A DNA stretch of 36,734 nucleotides from Thalassoglobus neptunius (GTDB lineage: Bacteria > Planctomycetota > Planctomycetia > Planctomycetales > Planctomycetaceae). The stretch lies in contig NZ_SIHI01000032.1 of NCBI RefSeq assembly GCF_007859735.1, positions 1 to 36,734 on the forward strand, given 5' to 3'. A model generated the notes under the pieces. It was given only the letters and a program-made list of their open reading frames with translations. It ran no database searches and had not been told where the DNA came from. This document shows positions 17,614 through 27,398 of this stretch, piece after piece. Position 1 is the first letter of the stretch; every line of letters begins with the position of its first letter. The translations under genes and the position numbers were made by a program.

Positions 17614-20600
17614 CTATTCGACAGCTTCTTCGACTGAGGCCGCTGGAGCTTCGATCGGCTCGATTCCGGTCGCGCTGACGAACATCGCTCCATTCTCAGC
17701 GATCGAGACAATCTGATCTCCTCCTGCGGAGAACATGAAATCGACGATCTCGCTTCGTACATCTTCGTCATAGCCTCCCGGCCGACGAGAATGGACCTCG
17801 ATCATGCGTTGACGATCGCCCGTCTTCGGGTCGATCAACACCAGGTGTTCTCCGATCGCCAATGCCAGCGAAGTTCCATCAGGAGACAGCTCCATTTGTG
17901 AAACCTCCCAATTGTGTCGGCCATTGAATGCAGGAATGGGAACAACTCCGACTTCGTTCAACGAATAGCTCCAACTCTTCTGCCCGGAGGAAAGGTCCCA
18001 GGCCACCACATCTCCCGCTCGACCATCATCATTCGTGCCTTGATCAATCGTCAGCAGATGTTGATTGTCGGAATGAATGATCGCGTTCACAACATGCGGA
18101 TACGAACGACCACTGACATTGGGTTCTCCGATGGAACTGACTTCCCAGAGCCGCGCCGCGAGATCCACAGTTGGTCGCCCAATTTCTTTCGCCAACAGAA
18201 ATCGACTATCAGACGACCAGCTCAGTGAATTCCTCTGGGGGAAAGGAAACAGGTTGGTCACCTGTCTTTGTTCATCGGCGAGACGCACAATCTCGAGTCG
18301 ATACTCATCCCGGTTTTCATAACCAGCGTCTGTGTGGAGGACTCCTTCGATCAAAAGTGCAATCTGACTCCCGTCTGGAGAAAAGCGCGCAAATCGTTTT
18401 CCGAAAGACACACGATCGAGGCTGTCTTCCCAGACAGTTTTCTGAGAACTCGGATCATCGAGATTAATGACAACAATTTGTTGTTCAAGGATTTGATTGG
18501 ATTGCTTCTGACCAGCTGCGAGTGCCTGATCCCTATGGCGATAGATTGCTGCAAGTTTTCCATCGTCTGAAATGTCGAGGCATCTGAGTTCACTCCATCC
18601 CCGCGGATTTTGGTATGTAAATTTGAACATCGCAATTTGTTTATCTGAACCGGTTGGATCTTTAACATCAAACCATTTTATGAGGAAGTTTTGCATTGAA
18701 GACGAACCGGCAGTTACGACGGCGAGAAGTCGTGTTCCGTCGGCTGATCCGCAAACACTTTCAGGTGGCAAGCCTGGTGAGAGACGGACGAACGGTGTCG
18801 GTAAAGATGGATGCCAAACCACAACGCGATTTATCTTGCCATTCTTAGTAGGGGCTTCTTCTTCGAAAACGCTCCAAAGCTTCGAGTGAGGGAATCCGAG
18901 CAATTTCTTGTCATCACCGTCACTGCTATCTTCCTCTCCCGGCCAAGCCGGAACCGTGCGAATTGGATTTGTGACCAACTCGGCTTCTTCCTGCCACTCA
19001 ATGATTTCAATGGGTTGCGGTGGCGATGATTCCCCAGAATTGTTCTTGGAATACACTACAAAACGTCCGGACGGAGCGACCGCAGAAAATCGAAGCCCAG
19101 AAACTGGTCGCCAGTCGACAACGTTCAGGTGCTGATCATCAATCAACCCAATAGCTGTCTCGGTCAACTGAGTGAAGTGACCTTTCTCAAGTGACTCAAA
19201 GTGGTAACCATCTCCTTCCGGTCCCGACGGAGAGAACGCCGGGTTCTGACTATCCCAGGACAACTCGTTGACCTGCTCCCTGGAATTCAGTTTGAAGTGT
19301 CCGACAATGGAATTGCGTTTCGGATGATTACAGATTTTGCCCTCCACTGTGTGAGGTTGAGTCGCCCCTCGAGAGAGATCTCCACTTGGCAGGATGTTCC
19401 AGAATTCAAGCCGGTCTCCTCCGACCATCAATTTTGACCCATCAGGGGAGAAGATCACATTTGCCAACTCGCGTGCCGAACCGGTCGCCGTGACGGGACG
19501 GTCCGTCGCATCTCGCAGATTCCAGACCGCTACTTGATCAGTTCCATGCACCGCGGCAATCTTTGATCCATCTGGAGAGACTCCAATTTGCAGCCGGGAG
19601 TCTTCCTCGACGTTCGAAAACTGTGAGGCGGCATCAATCGTGCGGGTCACTTTGCCGGTCTGACAGTCAATCAGCAGAATCTTTCGATCACTCGAAACAG
19701 CAAAGATTCTCTTAGACGAAGAATCGAAAACAACAGGAAGTGGAGCTTCGAGCCCTTGTGGTCTCGATGAAGTGATATTAGTGCTTTCAAACGATTGCAC
19801 AGGAAAGGTGGCGAGTTGTTCCCCTGTGTGGAGATTCCACAGACGCAGCTGCGCGGGATACGACCACCCCGTCTGATATTCATCCTTGATGAGTTCAGCC
19901 AGAACTTTTTCATCAGGAGAGAAAAGCAACGAGATCCACCTGAGATCGTTTTCAGATTTTTCAGGGGCTTCCCACTTCATCAATGGTTTCCGCGAATTCA
20001 CATTCCAGACGATGAGTTCGTTAGGACTCGCAGTCGCCAGACGTGTTTCGTTGGGAGAGATGGCAATAGCCCAGACATCTTCAGTGTGCCCAACGAAGTG
20101 ATTTCTCGATGCAGGAGCCGGAATTGATTTCTGATCGACCTCAACGAGTCGATTCACGGTTGCACTGGAGTCTCCAGAACCTGAGCCAGGTTGCTCCGCC
20201 GGATCAGTCGTGCCTCCGCCGCTGCCGGAACCATTGCCGCTACCGCCTCCACCGTCGTCACCGCCGCCTGGAGTGTCATCTTTTCCCGGGATTTGTCGCG
20301 ATACTTTATTGTTATTGACAACGTCCGATTTCGGGCCAAACAAGAAAAATCCAGCCCCCAGGACGAGAATTGCCGCCACGACAACAGCACCGACCATTTT
20401 GAGCGAACTTGCCCCTGCGGCTGGTGCGGATGCGTCTTCTGTTCCGGCACTGGTGCCCGCATCTGCTGTTTGACTCTCATTCTCAGAATTCGAATCTGCC
20501 GTAGCTGCTGGAGCTGCCGTAGCTTTCTCTTCCGGTTCGTTCCTCGTCGTTAAATCGGCCCCGGCGACCGCTCCCATCCGAAACTTTTGCCGACACTTCG

Positions 20601-20688
20601 GACAGGTAACTTCACGGTCTGGGGAGACCTCTGCTTTCAGCTTTAAAACCGCCAGACAGCGGGGACACTTGATCGAGCTTCCACTCAT
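17614..20688 (-). CDS. Zinc-ribbon, single-TM, WD40-repeat protein
   Basis: 1024 residues from the ATG at 20688. The open frame runs about 70 codons further, but gaggaag eight bases before this ATG and the start of the zinc ribbon fix it. Order: zinc ribbon (C8-x2-C11, C29-x2-C32), an Ala/Thr/Glu-rich disordered stretch, one membrane helix about 97-120, a Gly/Ser/Asp linker about 140-165, then WD40-like repeats to the end with recurrent FSPDG, WNL and WDL strands. The topology suggests a cytoplasmic ribbon and an extracytoplasmic propeller. Planctomycetes carry many such WD40 proteins; no catalytic motif is seen. It is just upstream of the Bat operon on the same strand, separated by a hairpin, so partial co-transcription is possible. 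Confidence 0.85.
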   Translation of the reverse strand: MSGSSIKCPRCLAVLKLKAEVSPDREVTCPKCRQKFRMGAVAGADLTTRNEPEEKATAAPAATADSNSENESQTADAGTSAGTEDASAPAAGASSLKMVGAVVVAAILVLGAGFFLFGPKSDVVNNNKVSRQIPGKDDTPGGGDDGGGGSGNGSGSGGGTTDPAEQPGSGSGDSSATVNRLVEVDQKSIPAPASRNHFVGHTEDVWAIAISPNETRLATASPNELIVWNVNSRKPLMKWEAPEKSENDLRWISLLFSPDEKVLAELIKDEYQTGWSYPAQLRLWNLHTGEQLATFPVQSFESTNITSSRPQGLEAPLPVVFDSSSKRIFAVSSDRKILLIDCQTGKVTRTIDAASQFSNVEEDSRLQIGVSPDGSKIAAVHGTDQVAVWNLRDATDRPVTATGSARELANVIFSPDGSKLMVGGDRLEFWNILPSGDLSRGATQPHTVEGKICNHPKRNSIVGHFKLNSREQVNELSWDSQNPAFSPSGPEGDGYHFESLEKGHFTQLTETAIGLIDDQHLNVVDWRPVSGLRFSAVAPSGRFVVYSKNNSGESSPPQPIEIIEWQEEAELVTNPIRTVPAWPGEEDSSDGDDKKLLGFPHSKLWSVFEEEAPTKNGKINRVVVWHPSLPTPFVRLSPGLPPESVCGSADGTRLLAVVTAGSSSMQNFLIKWFDVKDPTGSDKQIAMFKFTYQNPRGWSELRCLDISDDGKLAAIYRHRDQALAAGQKQSNQILEQQIVVINLDDPSSQKTVWEDSLDRVSFGKRFARFSPDGSQIALLIEGVLHTDAGYENRDEYRLEIVRLADEQRQVTNLFPFPQRNSLSWSSDSRFLLAKEIGRPTVDLAARLWEVSSIGEPNVSGRSYPHVVNAIIHSDNQHLLTIDQGTNDDGRAGDVVAWDLSSGQKSWSYSLNEVGVVPIPAFNGRHNWEVSQMELSPDGTSLALAIGEHLVLIDPKTGDRQRMIEVHSRRPGGYDEDVRSEIVDFMFSAGGDQIVSIAENGAMFVSATGIEPIEAPAASVEEAVE

Positions 20689-20713
20689 GATGTTTCTTCC
20701 TCGGGGATTCAAA

Positions 20714-21121
20714 TCACTGGCTGTCCGCTTCTCGCTGATTGAGGACCATGAAGAGAGTCCCCGCATAGTGGTCGATTTTGGTGGAGCCAGTGTTGCGCTC
20801 GAAAATCTTGTCACGGTCAATTCCTCCAAGACTTTTGTCGTCGAAACCGATGGCAACGGGTTTAGATTTCGTTGCCACAGCATCACCCAGACTGAGGGCG
20901 ACAAAAGTTCTGGCGAGATCCGACGGAAAACTGTCCAGAAGAATCTCCAGAGAAGAAATTCGAAGCGCTAAAGAAATGACCCGCATCTCCGAGAACTCGG
21001 TTCTCCCGCGAAAGACCGCGTACGAATTGCCCATCGACACATATCGATAAATCGACTGTCGATTGACGTACTTCGATCGCTGTCGATCAGTCCCTACTGA
21101 TCGGTCGATAATTGAGTTCAT
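20714..21121 (-). CDS. Weak hypothetical ORF upstream of the WD40 gene
   Basis: 135 residues, no recognised family. In favour: an ATG at 21121 with ggaagg six bases upstream, and an end 25 bases before the WD40 gene start. Part of it (LARTFVALSLGDAVATKSKP) reads as protein. Against: two other long frames overlap the same DNA, so the region may simply be poor in stops. No signal peptide, no membrane segment, no cysteine motif. Treat as tentative. Confidence 0.3.
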   Translation of the reverse strand: MNSIIDRSVGTDRQRSKYVNRQSIYRYVSMGNSYAVFRGRTEFSEMRVISLALRISSLEILLDSFPSDLARTFVALSLGDAVATKSKPVAIGFDDKSLGGIDRDKIFERNTGSTKIDHYAGTLFMVLNQREADSQ

Positions 21122-21358
21122 TGCACCCTTCCGAAGATCATTGATTTCTGTGTGAAATCAAAATGGCTTCGCAGGCATGCTCTTCGATGCCACGCACGAG
21201 CTCGATCTTCGTGAATGAGTTGACCAAGAGCAAGCCATGCGAAAGAGCGCACAGAAATCTCAATCAGATGGCAGAAGAAGAAAGCTTCCCTCGTGAAGCG
21301 ACAGGGACATTGCTTCACGCCTGAAGAGTCGTGCAAGAAGCTTCGAAAGCCTGACGGA

Positions 21359-22708
21359 TTATTCTTCGTCCTTGCCGGTTTTTCCGCGGAAATAAAGCCG
21401 AAGCGGGACTTCCTTAAACGGCAATGCTTCCCGCATATACCCCATCAGAAACCTCTTCCAACTCTTATCGAAGAGCTTGGGGTCGTTCACTTTCAATACG
21501 ATTGTGGGTGGTTCGGTCGCGACCTGTGTGGCAAAGAAAATCTTGCCTCGGCGATTCGCCTGATACTTGGGAGGGTTGTTCTTATATGCCTCGTCAACGA
21601 CCCGGTTCAACTGACCGGTGGAGACCCGCATCCGCGACTGTTTGTAAATCGTCTGAGCGAGATTGATCAGCTGCTTGATATTCTTTCCATCCCGGGCCGT
21701 AATAAATGCCACCGGGACGTGTCTTAAGCTCGAGAATGTTGAGAAGAGATACTCCGCCCACTTCTCACTCGTCATCTCTTCATTCAGCCCGAGATCCCAC
21801 TTGTTCACTACGAAGATGCAGGGCTTCGTTCTCTCAAGGATCTCGTCCACGAGCTGTTTGTCGACGCGTGAAATCCGCTGACTCGCGTCAAAGAACATCA
21901 TCACGACATTGGCACGCCGAATACTTTTTTGAGCGCGAACCAGTCCGTAAAACTCGATATCGTTCGCCAGACTCTTCTTTTTTCGAACTCCCGGAGTATC
22001 AATCGCGACGAACGCTTTTTCGTCGAGTTCGAAGCGAATATCGACGCTGTCGCGCGTCGTCCCGGCGATTTCGCTCACGATCATCCGGTCGGTTTCCGCA
22101 AGGGCATTGATAAACGTGCTCTTGCCAACATTTCGTCTTCCGACGATTGCCAGTTTCAACTCAGGAACTTCTGACGACCGTGTTCCCTGCTCGAATTCGT
22201 TGTCATCCGGATCGGGCAACAACTCGACGACTTTATCCATCAACTCTTTACGATGACGGCTTCCTTTGACGCTTGTCTGAATCATCGGCCCGTCTGCAAT
22301 TCCTTCGAATTCGAACATCTCCATGTCCGTTTTGATGGAATCACACTTATTCACCACCACCAGCTTCGGAACATCAATCTTCCGCAAACGCTCGGAAACG
22401 AGTTTGTCGAGAGCTGTCAGACCGGCCTGTCCATCAACCACGAATAGAATCAAGTCCGCTTCCTGCAGTGCGAAATCGATCTGCTTTTCGATGTCATCAC
22501 TCAGGTCATCCGAATCAACGATCCCAATTCCGCCGGTATCGACAAGCTCGAAATACCGGTCCTTATGATGCATCAGGTATTCGACACGATCGCGCGTCAC
22601 GCCCGCGGTCGCGTCGACCACGGAAACAAGCTTGCCAGCTTGCCAGTTCATAATTGAACTTTTACCGACGTTCGGACGGCCAACGATCGCGACTTTAGGA
22701 ATAGACAT
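21359..22708 (-). CDS. der: Ribosome-associated GTPase Der (EngA)
   Basis: 449 residues from the ATG at 22708. An upstream GTG (22765) and an ATG (22720) are in frame, but Der normally starts a few residues before the first G1 motif, as here. Two tandem GTPase domains: GRPNVGKS (10-17), DTGG (57-60), NKCD (120-123); then GRRNVGKS (190-197), DTPG (237-240), NKWD (302-305). A KH-like domain fills about 360-449. Der is essential for 50S ribosome assembly; it acts in the cytoplasm and binds 23S rRNA. All key nucleotide-binding motifs are present. It follows the aminotransferase-like gene on the same strand after 114 bases, so it may be part of a longer transcript. Confidence 0.95.
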   Translation of the reverse strand: MSIPKVAIVGRPNVGKSSIMNWQAGKLVSVVDATAGVTRDRVEYLMHHKDRYFELVDTGGIGIVDSDDLSDDIEKQIDFALQEADLILFVVDGQAGLTALDKLVSERLRKIDVPKLVVVNKCDSIKTDMEMFEFEGIADGPMIQTSVKGSRHRKELMDKVVELLPDPDDNEFEQGTRSSEVPELKLAIVGRRNVGKSTFINALAETDRMIVSEIAGTTRDSVDIRFELDEKAFVAIDTPGVRKKKSLANDIEFYGLVRAQKSIRRANVVMMFFDASQRISRVDKQLVDEILERTKPCIFVVNKWDLGLNEEMTSEKWAEYLFSTFSSLRHVPVAFITARDGKNIKQLINLAQTIYKQSRMRVSTGQLNRVVDEAYKNNPPKYQANRRGKIFFATQVATEPPTIVLKVNDPKLFDKSWKRFLMGYMREALPFKEVPLRLYFRGKTGKDEE

Positions 22709-22822
22709 TTCAGCAAACATTGATAGAGATGTGAGAAAACGAATCCGCAATCGTATGTCCAACACTTCACGTTGGAAAGACCGACGCAGGTTTCGTCTGA
22801 ACGAAATTGCGGGAAAGGTCCT

Positions 22823-24037
22823 TTAATCGCCTTTGGATTGAAGCATCTTCGATTCCAGAAGCAGTTCGATCAGTCGATCAATTTGCTCCGGAGAATTATA
22901 CAAATGGCATGAGACTCGCAAATAACATTCTCCTCGCCAGTCCACGAAGAGTGTTTCGACGCCCTGACTTGCGAGAAACCGTTGCAGCGGATGAGGGTCG
23001 TGGGGCTTCAAATTTTCCGGAATGGGAACATCGATCGGAACGGTTACCATGGAACCGTTCCATTGATCGGAATCGGTCGATAGCGGGCTGCGCTCGGTCA
23101 ATTCGAGAAGACGAACGCGGGCGTATTGCGCGAGAGAGTGTGTCTGCTCCCGAAATCTCGGAAGTCCGATTTCCTCAAGAAACGAAATGGCTGTCCCCAC
23201 GGTCAGATACGTCGTCGGATCGACAGTCCCCGGCCAGTGAAATTCGTCTCGCCAGTTGAATTCTCTCCCATCGAGATTCCGTCCCCAGCTCGTCACCGTT
23301 GGCATCAGCCCCTGTTTGTATCTTCGTCGAACGTACAGAAACCCAGATCCAAACGCGGCACTCATCCACTTGTGACAGCTTGCGCAATAGAAATCGCAAT
23401 CGAGCTCTTCCAAATTCACATTTACCATGGCTGGTGCATGCGGCCCATCCACGACGACGATCAACCCTCGCTCTTTCGCCGCCCGGCAAATTTTCTGGAT
23501 CGGAAGGATCAACCCGGTCGCGGATGTGACGTGACTGACAACCAGGACTTTCGTTTTGGGAGAGACCGCCGCAGCGATCGCTTCCACGATCTCGTCATCA
23601 TTTTCAAACAGATCAGGCAACCGAACGCGAGTTGTTTTCGCTCCACTGCGAGCACATCGCTGCCCCCAGATTCGAACGACTGCCCCGTACTCATGATCCG
23701 TCAGAAGAACTTCGTCATCGGGAGACAGGTCAAGATTCTGAGCGACAACATTCATCGCTGAGGTCGCATTCGGCACGAACGCAATGCTGTCGACTTCGCA
23801 TCTCAAAAATGATGCAAGTGCCGTAGCTGCCTCCTGAAAGTAGTCCGGGAGTTTTCGAACCAGAAACGACATCGGCTGCGATTCAAGTTCGTCAATCAGC
23901 GATCGACGCCGCTCCTGAACACAGATCGGCGAAGGCCCGAACGATCCGTGATTCAAGTAGATGCAGTCGGGATCAATAGACCAATGATGACGGAAATCGG
24001 GCCAGTCTTCACGATGCGGAAGCGGGACAGTGGTCAT
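22823..24037 (-). CDS. Class V aminotransferase family enzyme, isopenicillin N epimerase-like
   Basis: 404 residues with the fold-type I PLP signature: the PLP-binding aspartate in VVVDGPHAPA (Asp197) and the Schiff-base lysine in CHKWMSAAFGSGF (Lys223). The N-terminal IYLNHGSFGPSP and the SHVTSATG stretch match the isopenicillin N epimerase/selenocysteine-lyase-like branch. Such enzymes act on amino acids by epimerisation, desulfuration or cleavage; no beta-lactam genes are nearby, so the epimerase name should not be taken as function. The ATG at 24037 has gaaggtg about 11 bases upstream. It lies between der and the esterase-like gene on the same strand. Cytoplasmic. Confidence 0.85.
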   Translation of the reverse strand: MTTVPLPHREDWPDFRHHWSIDPDCIYLNHGSFGPSPICVQERRRSLIDELESQPMSFLVRKLPDYFQEAATALASFLRCEVDSIAFVPNATSAMNVVAQNLDLSPDDEVLLTDHEYGAVVRIWGQRCARSGAKTTRVRLPDLFENDDEIVEAIAAAVSPKTKVLVVSHVTSATGLILPIQKICRAAKERGLIVVVDGPHAPAMVNVNLEELDCDFYCASCHKWMSAAFGSGFLYVRRRYKQGLMPTVTSWGRNLDGREFNWRDEFHWPGTVDPTTYLTVGTAISFLEEIGLPRFREQTHSLAQYARVRLLELTERSPLSTDSDQWNGSMVTVPIDVPIPENLKPHDPHPLQRFLASQGVETLFVDWRGECYLRVSCHLYNSPEQIDRLIELLLESKMLQSKGD

Positions 24038-24090
24038 GGATGGATTTCACCTTCACGTCGGATGTGCTGAGCGGAGTTGTCTGCGGAATG

Positions 24091-26055
24091 TCAATCAGCT
24101 TCCCAAAGGAGTCTTGCGACCCAGATCCGATTGTTGCTCCCATACTTTTCCACTCCAACTGGTTGCATCCATTCCGCAACAGTCACCCATGTTTCCTCTT
24201 CGCTCACTTCCGTGATTCCGAAATTGCCGAGCCGCGCTCCATACTCCGGGACCAGAATTCGTTCGGTCGCGCGAATGACTCGTTGTGTCTCCGGATCGAC
24301 TCGACCAATGACGAGCGGAGCCCGATGCCGAAATACGTGGTCGTTGTCTAATCCACGTCGAGTGTAGACGAGAAACAATCCCTTCGGATGCGAGACCCAG
24401 TGAGCCTGAGTGTTGTAGCTGCCGAGCTCTTCTCCATCGTCGAAACGCCACAATTGAGGCGTTGAATATTTCAGCCCATCGTCACTGACAGCCACATAAG
24501 CACCGTTATCATTCCGCATCGTCAGATAAAACTTGCCGTTAAACGAAGTGATCGAAGGTTCATACAGCCCGCGTTTAATCGGGACAGTCATCTCGCTTCC
24601 ATGTTCGAGATAGGTCAGATCGGTTCCATCAAAACGACAGCGACAAACCGTCGAGCTTAACTGATTTTGCGATGGCTCCTTAAAATAGATCGGAAGCAGA
24701 ATGTCACCGTTGGGGAGATCGAGCCGTTGCGCTGAGCCAGCTCCTGCATTCTGAAATCGCGGTTCGTCGGGAAGTTTTAGAGTCTGATACGGTGACCAGT
24801 CTCCGGTCGTGGGGTCGAAGACCGAGTAAGCTGTGGAGCGGGGCCGGACTCTCTTAACGCGGTTCTTTTCGTAAACCACTGTATGACCGATCCCGAGCAA
24901 GGTCTTCGTCGCTGCGTGCCAGGCAGGAGTGAAATCACAGACCGTCTGCTCGATGTTCTCGCTCAGATGTTCGCGTTCAAAGTCCGAATCCGCCACGAGC
25001 GGTGTCCATATCGCTCCACCATCCGTCGAGCGCGAGGTATGGATCGCGTGGAAGACATCTGATCCCGTCAATTCCAGGGCCTGAGTTGTCAGAACGACTT
25101 CCGGATGCGAGTCGGAACTGCCTTCGACTTCAGGAGGAATGACTCCCGCCCGAGCATGAACCCAGCACGTCTGCTTGTCGAAACCTTGATGTGCAATGAT
25201 CCGCTCGATCTGAAAAGGCATTTGCGAAACATCAGGACGGTCGGCCTCAGTCAGTTTTCGATACGCATCTGCATATCGACGGCCAAATTCTCGATACGAA
25301 TCGGTATCAAAGTGCGTTTCATCCCCTTTGTGCTTCAACCCGTATGAGGAAACGAACGCGTTGTTTTCATGCAACTCGATTTGAGAACGATGCGCAGCGT
25401 CGACCTGTTGGCGGTACTCATTCCATGGTCGTTCTTCGAATTGTCCCAACTGCCCAATGAGAAAAGGGACCTCTTCCGCATTCAACTCGGTACGGATTCG
25501 CTCAATCAAATCCTGAAGATCCGATTGGTAGGAATCGCTTCGTTTCGCGTTCGAATCAGATTCTCCCTGATGCCACAGAATGCCCTTCAACGTGCCGGAC
25601 TGGAGCGCCGCCTTCGCACGGGAGATTGCATCATCCCAGGGATGGGACTTCGTTGACTCGTGGAGTATTCCCGGCTCCCACGTAGTGATCGACGACCCGC
25701 CAACCGCACATGGGATCAAGCCTACAGCGATCTTCGGATTGTCGTGAGCGATTTCGATCCCGAACGTTTTCCCGAGTCCCACTCCAGCGATTTTCGGTTT
25801 GTCGAAGTGAAGCGGATCGATCGCCGGAACCCACTCCTTGTCTTTATTGAACATGAAGACACGAGGATGAGGCGTCTCATCCGATGGCATGACCCTGCCC
25901 CGCCCAGCCATGTTCGACTGCCCAATCAGCAGGAATAAGTGTACGTCGTCCTTGTTCGAGACATCTCCAATCTGTCCCCGGACGAGCGTTGGCGATAAAA
26001 GAAACGCGAGTACAAACAGAACAATCACTCGCGCGGCAGCAAGTCTTTCAGCCAT
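24091..26055 (-). CDS. Secreted SGNH/sialate-esterase-like protein fused to a sialidase-like half
   Basis: 654 residues. A signal peptide covers about 1-28. The first half (about 38-270) is a carbohydrate-esterase/SASA SGNH domain: LLIGQSNMAG with nucleophile Ser47, GILWHQGESDS (block with oxyanion residues) and D245-x2-H248 in KGDETHFD, so the triad is complete. The second half (about 280-654) has sialidase/BNR-like features such as RSTDGGAIW, RFQNAGAGSAQRLDLPNGDI and YEPSITSFNGKFYLTMRNDNG, with no clear catalytic motif. A role removing acetyl esters from exported or environmental glycans is likely. It precedes the aminotransferase-like gene by 53 bases; the ATG has a poor SD. Confidence 0.82.
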   Translation of the reverse strand: MAERLAAARVIVLFVLAFLLSPTLVRGQIGDVSNKDDVHLFLLIGQSNMAGRGRVMPSDETPHPRVFMFNKDKEWVPAIDPLHFDKPKIAGVGLGKTFGIEIAHDNPKIAVGLIPCAVGGSSITTWEPGILHESTKSHPWDDAISRAKAALQSGTLKGILWHQGESDSNAKRSDSYQSDLQDLIERIRTELNAEEVPFLIGQLGQFEERPWNEYRQQVDAAHRSQIELHENNAFVSSYGLKHKGDETHFDTDSYREFGRRYADAYRKLTEADRPDVSQMPFQIERIIAHQGFDKQTCWVHARAGVIPPEVEGSSDSHPEVVLTTQALELTGSDVFHAIHTSRSTDGGAIWTPLVADSDFEREHLSENIEQTVCDFTPAWHAATKTLLGIGHTVVYEKNRVKRVRPRSTAYSVFDPTTGDWSPYQTLKLPDEPRFQNAGAGSAQRLDLPNGDILLPIYFKEPSQNQLSSTVCRCRFDGTDLTYLEHGSEMTVPIKRGLYEPSITSFNGKFYLTMRNDNGAYVAVSDDGLKYSTPQLWRFDDGEELGSYNTQAHWVSHPKGLFLVYTRRGLDNDHVFRHRAPLVIGRVDPETQRVIRATERILVPEYGARLGNFGITEVSEEETWVTVAEWMQPVGVEKYGSNNRIWVARLLWEAD

Positions 26056-26138
26056 CTTCGTTGCCTGTTTCAGAACGTTTGGGCATCGCTCCCGGCGAAA
26101 TCACTCCGACTTCGCCGGGAAGAACGAATTGCCAACTC

Positions 26139-27059
26139 TTACTTGCGATTGATCCAGTCAACTCCGGACATTTCTGCCAGAGCAAGCATCAGAGCATGAG
26201 TTCCATTCTTGCCCCAACCGTTCGCTTTGACTGACTGATAGAGTTGTTCTGCCAACGCCAACCCCGGCATCGAAAGCCCCATTCGACGGCTCTCTGCCAG
26301 CGCGATTCCCATGTCTTTAATGAAGTGCTCGACGAAGAATCCGGGATCGAAGTTGTTGGCCATGATCCGTGGCCCAAGATTCGAAAGTGACCAGCTTCCC
26401 GCTGCTCCGGTCGAGACCGACTTCATTACAGTTTCGAGATCAAGGCCAGCCTTGTAGCCGTAAAGCAGCGCCTCGCAAACTCCGATCATCATCGACGAAA
26501 TCAGCGTTTGGTTGACCATTTTGGTGTGCTGACCGGCTCCGGCAGGCCCTTGATGCACAATCGTTTTCCCCATCGCTTCCCACGCCGGTTGCAGCGCGTT
26601 GACGACATCTTCGTCTCCGCCGATCATGATCGACAGACGTGCTTCCTTCGCTCCGACGTCTCCACCCGAAACTGGGGCGTCGACAGAGTGAACACCTTTT
26701 TCTTTCGCCTGTTCAGCGATTTCGACAGCGAGTGAAGGTTCGCTGGTTGTCATATCGACCAGAATATTCCCTTCTTTGGATCCCGCCAAAGCTCCATCTT
26801 CCCCGAGGAACACTTCGCGAACATCCGAAGGAAACCCAACGATGGCGAAAATGACATCGGAATTCTCAGCGACAGCTTTCGGAGAATCGGCCCAGGTCGC
26901 TCCCTGATCCAACAGGCCCTTCGCTTTCTCACGCGAACGTGTGAAAACGGTTGCGGAGAACCCTTTGGCCAGCAAATGGCCACACATGCTTGAGCCCATC
27001 ACTCCAGTGCCAATCCAGCCAATCCGTGTTTCACCCGGTACAATCGAAGCAACTGCCAT
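26139..27059 (-). CDS. NAD(P)-dependent beta-hydroxyacid dehydrogenase family protein
   Basis: 306 residues. A Rossmann motif GWIGTGVMG (14-22) opens the protein, followed by the substrate-binding DAPVSGGD (127-134) and the catalytic-lysine motif [11 protein letters not shown] with Lys180 and Asn184. The C-terminal helical domain is complete. These are the marks of the 3-hydroxyisobutyrate/2-hydroxy-3-oxopropionate (tartronate semialdehyde) reductase family. Substrate cannot be fixed from sequence; glyoxylate or tartronate semialdehyde reduction is most likely. The ATG at 27059 has aggagag about nine bases upstream. It lies 83 bases before the esterase-like gene on the same strand and is divergent from the membrane protein at 27399. 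Cytoplasmic. Confidence 0.9.
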   Translation of the reverse strand: MAVASIVPGETRIGWIGTGVMGSSMCGHLLAKGFSATVFTRSREKAKGLLDQGATWADSPKAVAENSDVIFAIVGFPSDVREVFLGEDGALAGSKEGNILVDMTTSEPSLAVEIAEQAKEKGVHSVDAPVSGGDVGAKEARLSIMIGGDEDVVNALQPAWEAMGKTIVHQGPAGAGQHTKMVNQTLISSMMIGVCEALLYGYKAGLDLETVMKSVSTGAAGSWSLSNLGPRIMANNFDPGFFVEHFIKDMGIALAESRRMGLSMPGLALAEQLYQSVKANGWGKNGTHALMLALAEMSGVDWINRK

Positions 27060-27398
27060 CTTGAATTCTCTCCTGAATCGTCAAATCTTTTCGTGCCAAT
27101 ACGGAAGTGAGACACCTCGTCAATGGACGAAAGTATATCGATCGCCACTGTCGATGACACCTTCGAGCATCCTACGAATGAGCAGGTGTCCCAAGACACT
27201 GGTGCGCCGCACTCGATCCCGGCGAATATTGCCTTGCCCAGACAGCATCCCACACGAACCGGGTCGGTAGGTCTTTGGCGAATATGTGAGCTTGTCGTTT
27301 TTTTCAACACGTCGAATCATCGAGGGGAAACATGAGCTAACTTTCACACGACCAAGTCATGACTCACTCGCGAACGAGCCTCTCAATCCTCTCAATCG
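27060..27398. other. Divergent intergenic region
   Basis: Promoters for the dehydrogenase gene and for the membrane protein are expected here but cannot be assigned. A small hairpin gtgtc-ccaa-gacac occurs near 27187-27200, and a T7 run near 27298-27304. No coding frame is supported. Confidence 0.35.
27380..27397 (+). repeat. 9-base tandem repeat abutting a start codon
   Basis: ctctcaatc occurs twice in tandem (27380-27388 and 27389-27397), ending one base before the ATG at 27399. It occupies the place where an SD would be, and no SD is present. Confidence 0.6.

Noticed and set aside
20689-20904. N-terminal extension of the WD40 protein
   Set aside because: The zinc ribbon begins right after the ATG at 20688, which has a strong SD.
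21118-21336. 72-residue minus-strand frame whose TGA overlaps the next ATG
   Set aside because: The ATGA overlap looks like coupling, but the residues match no family and no SD is present.
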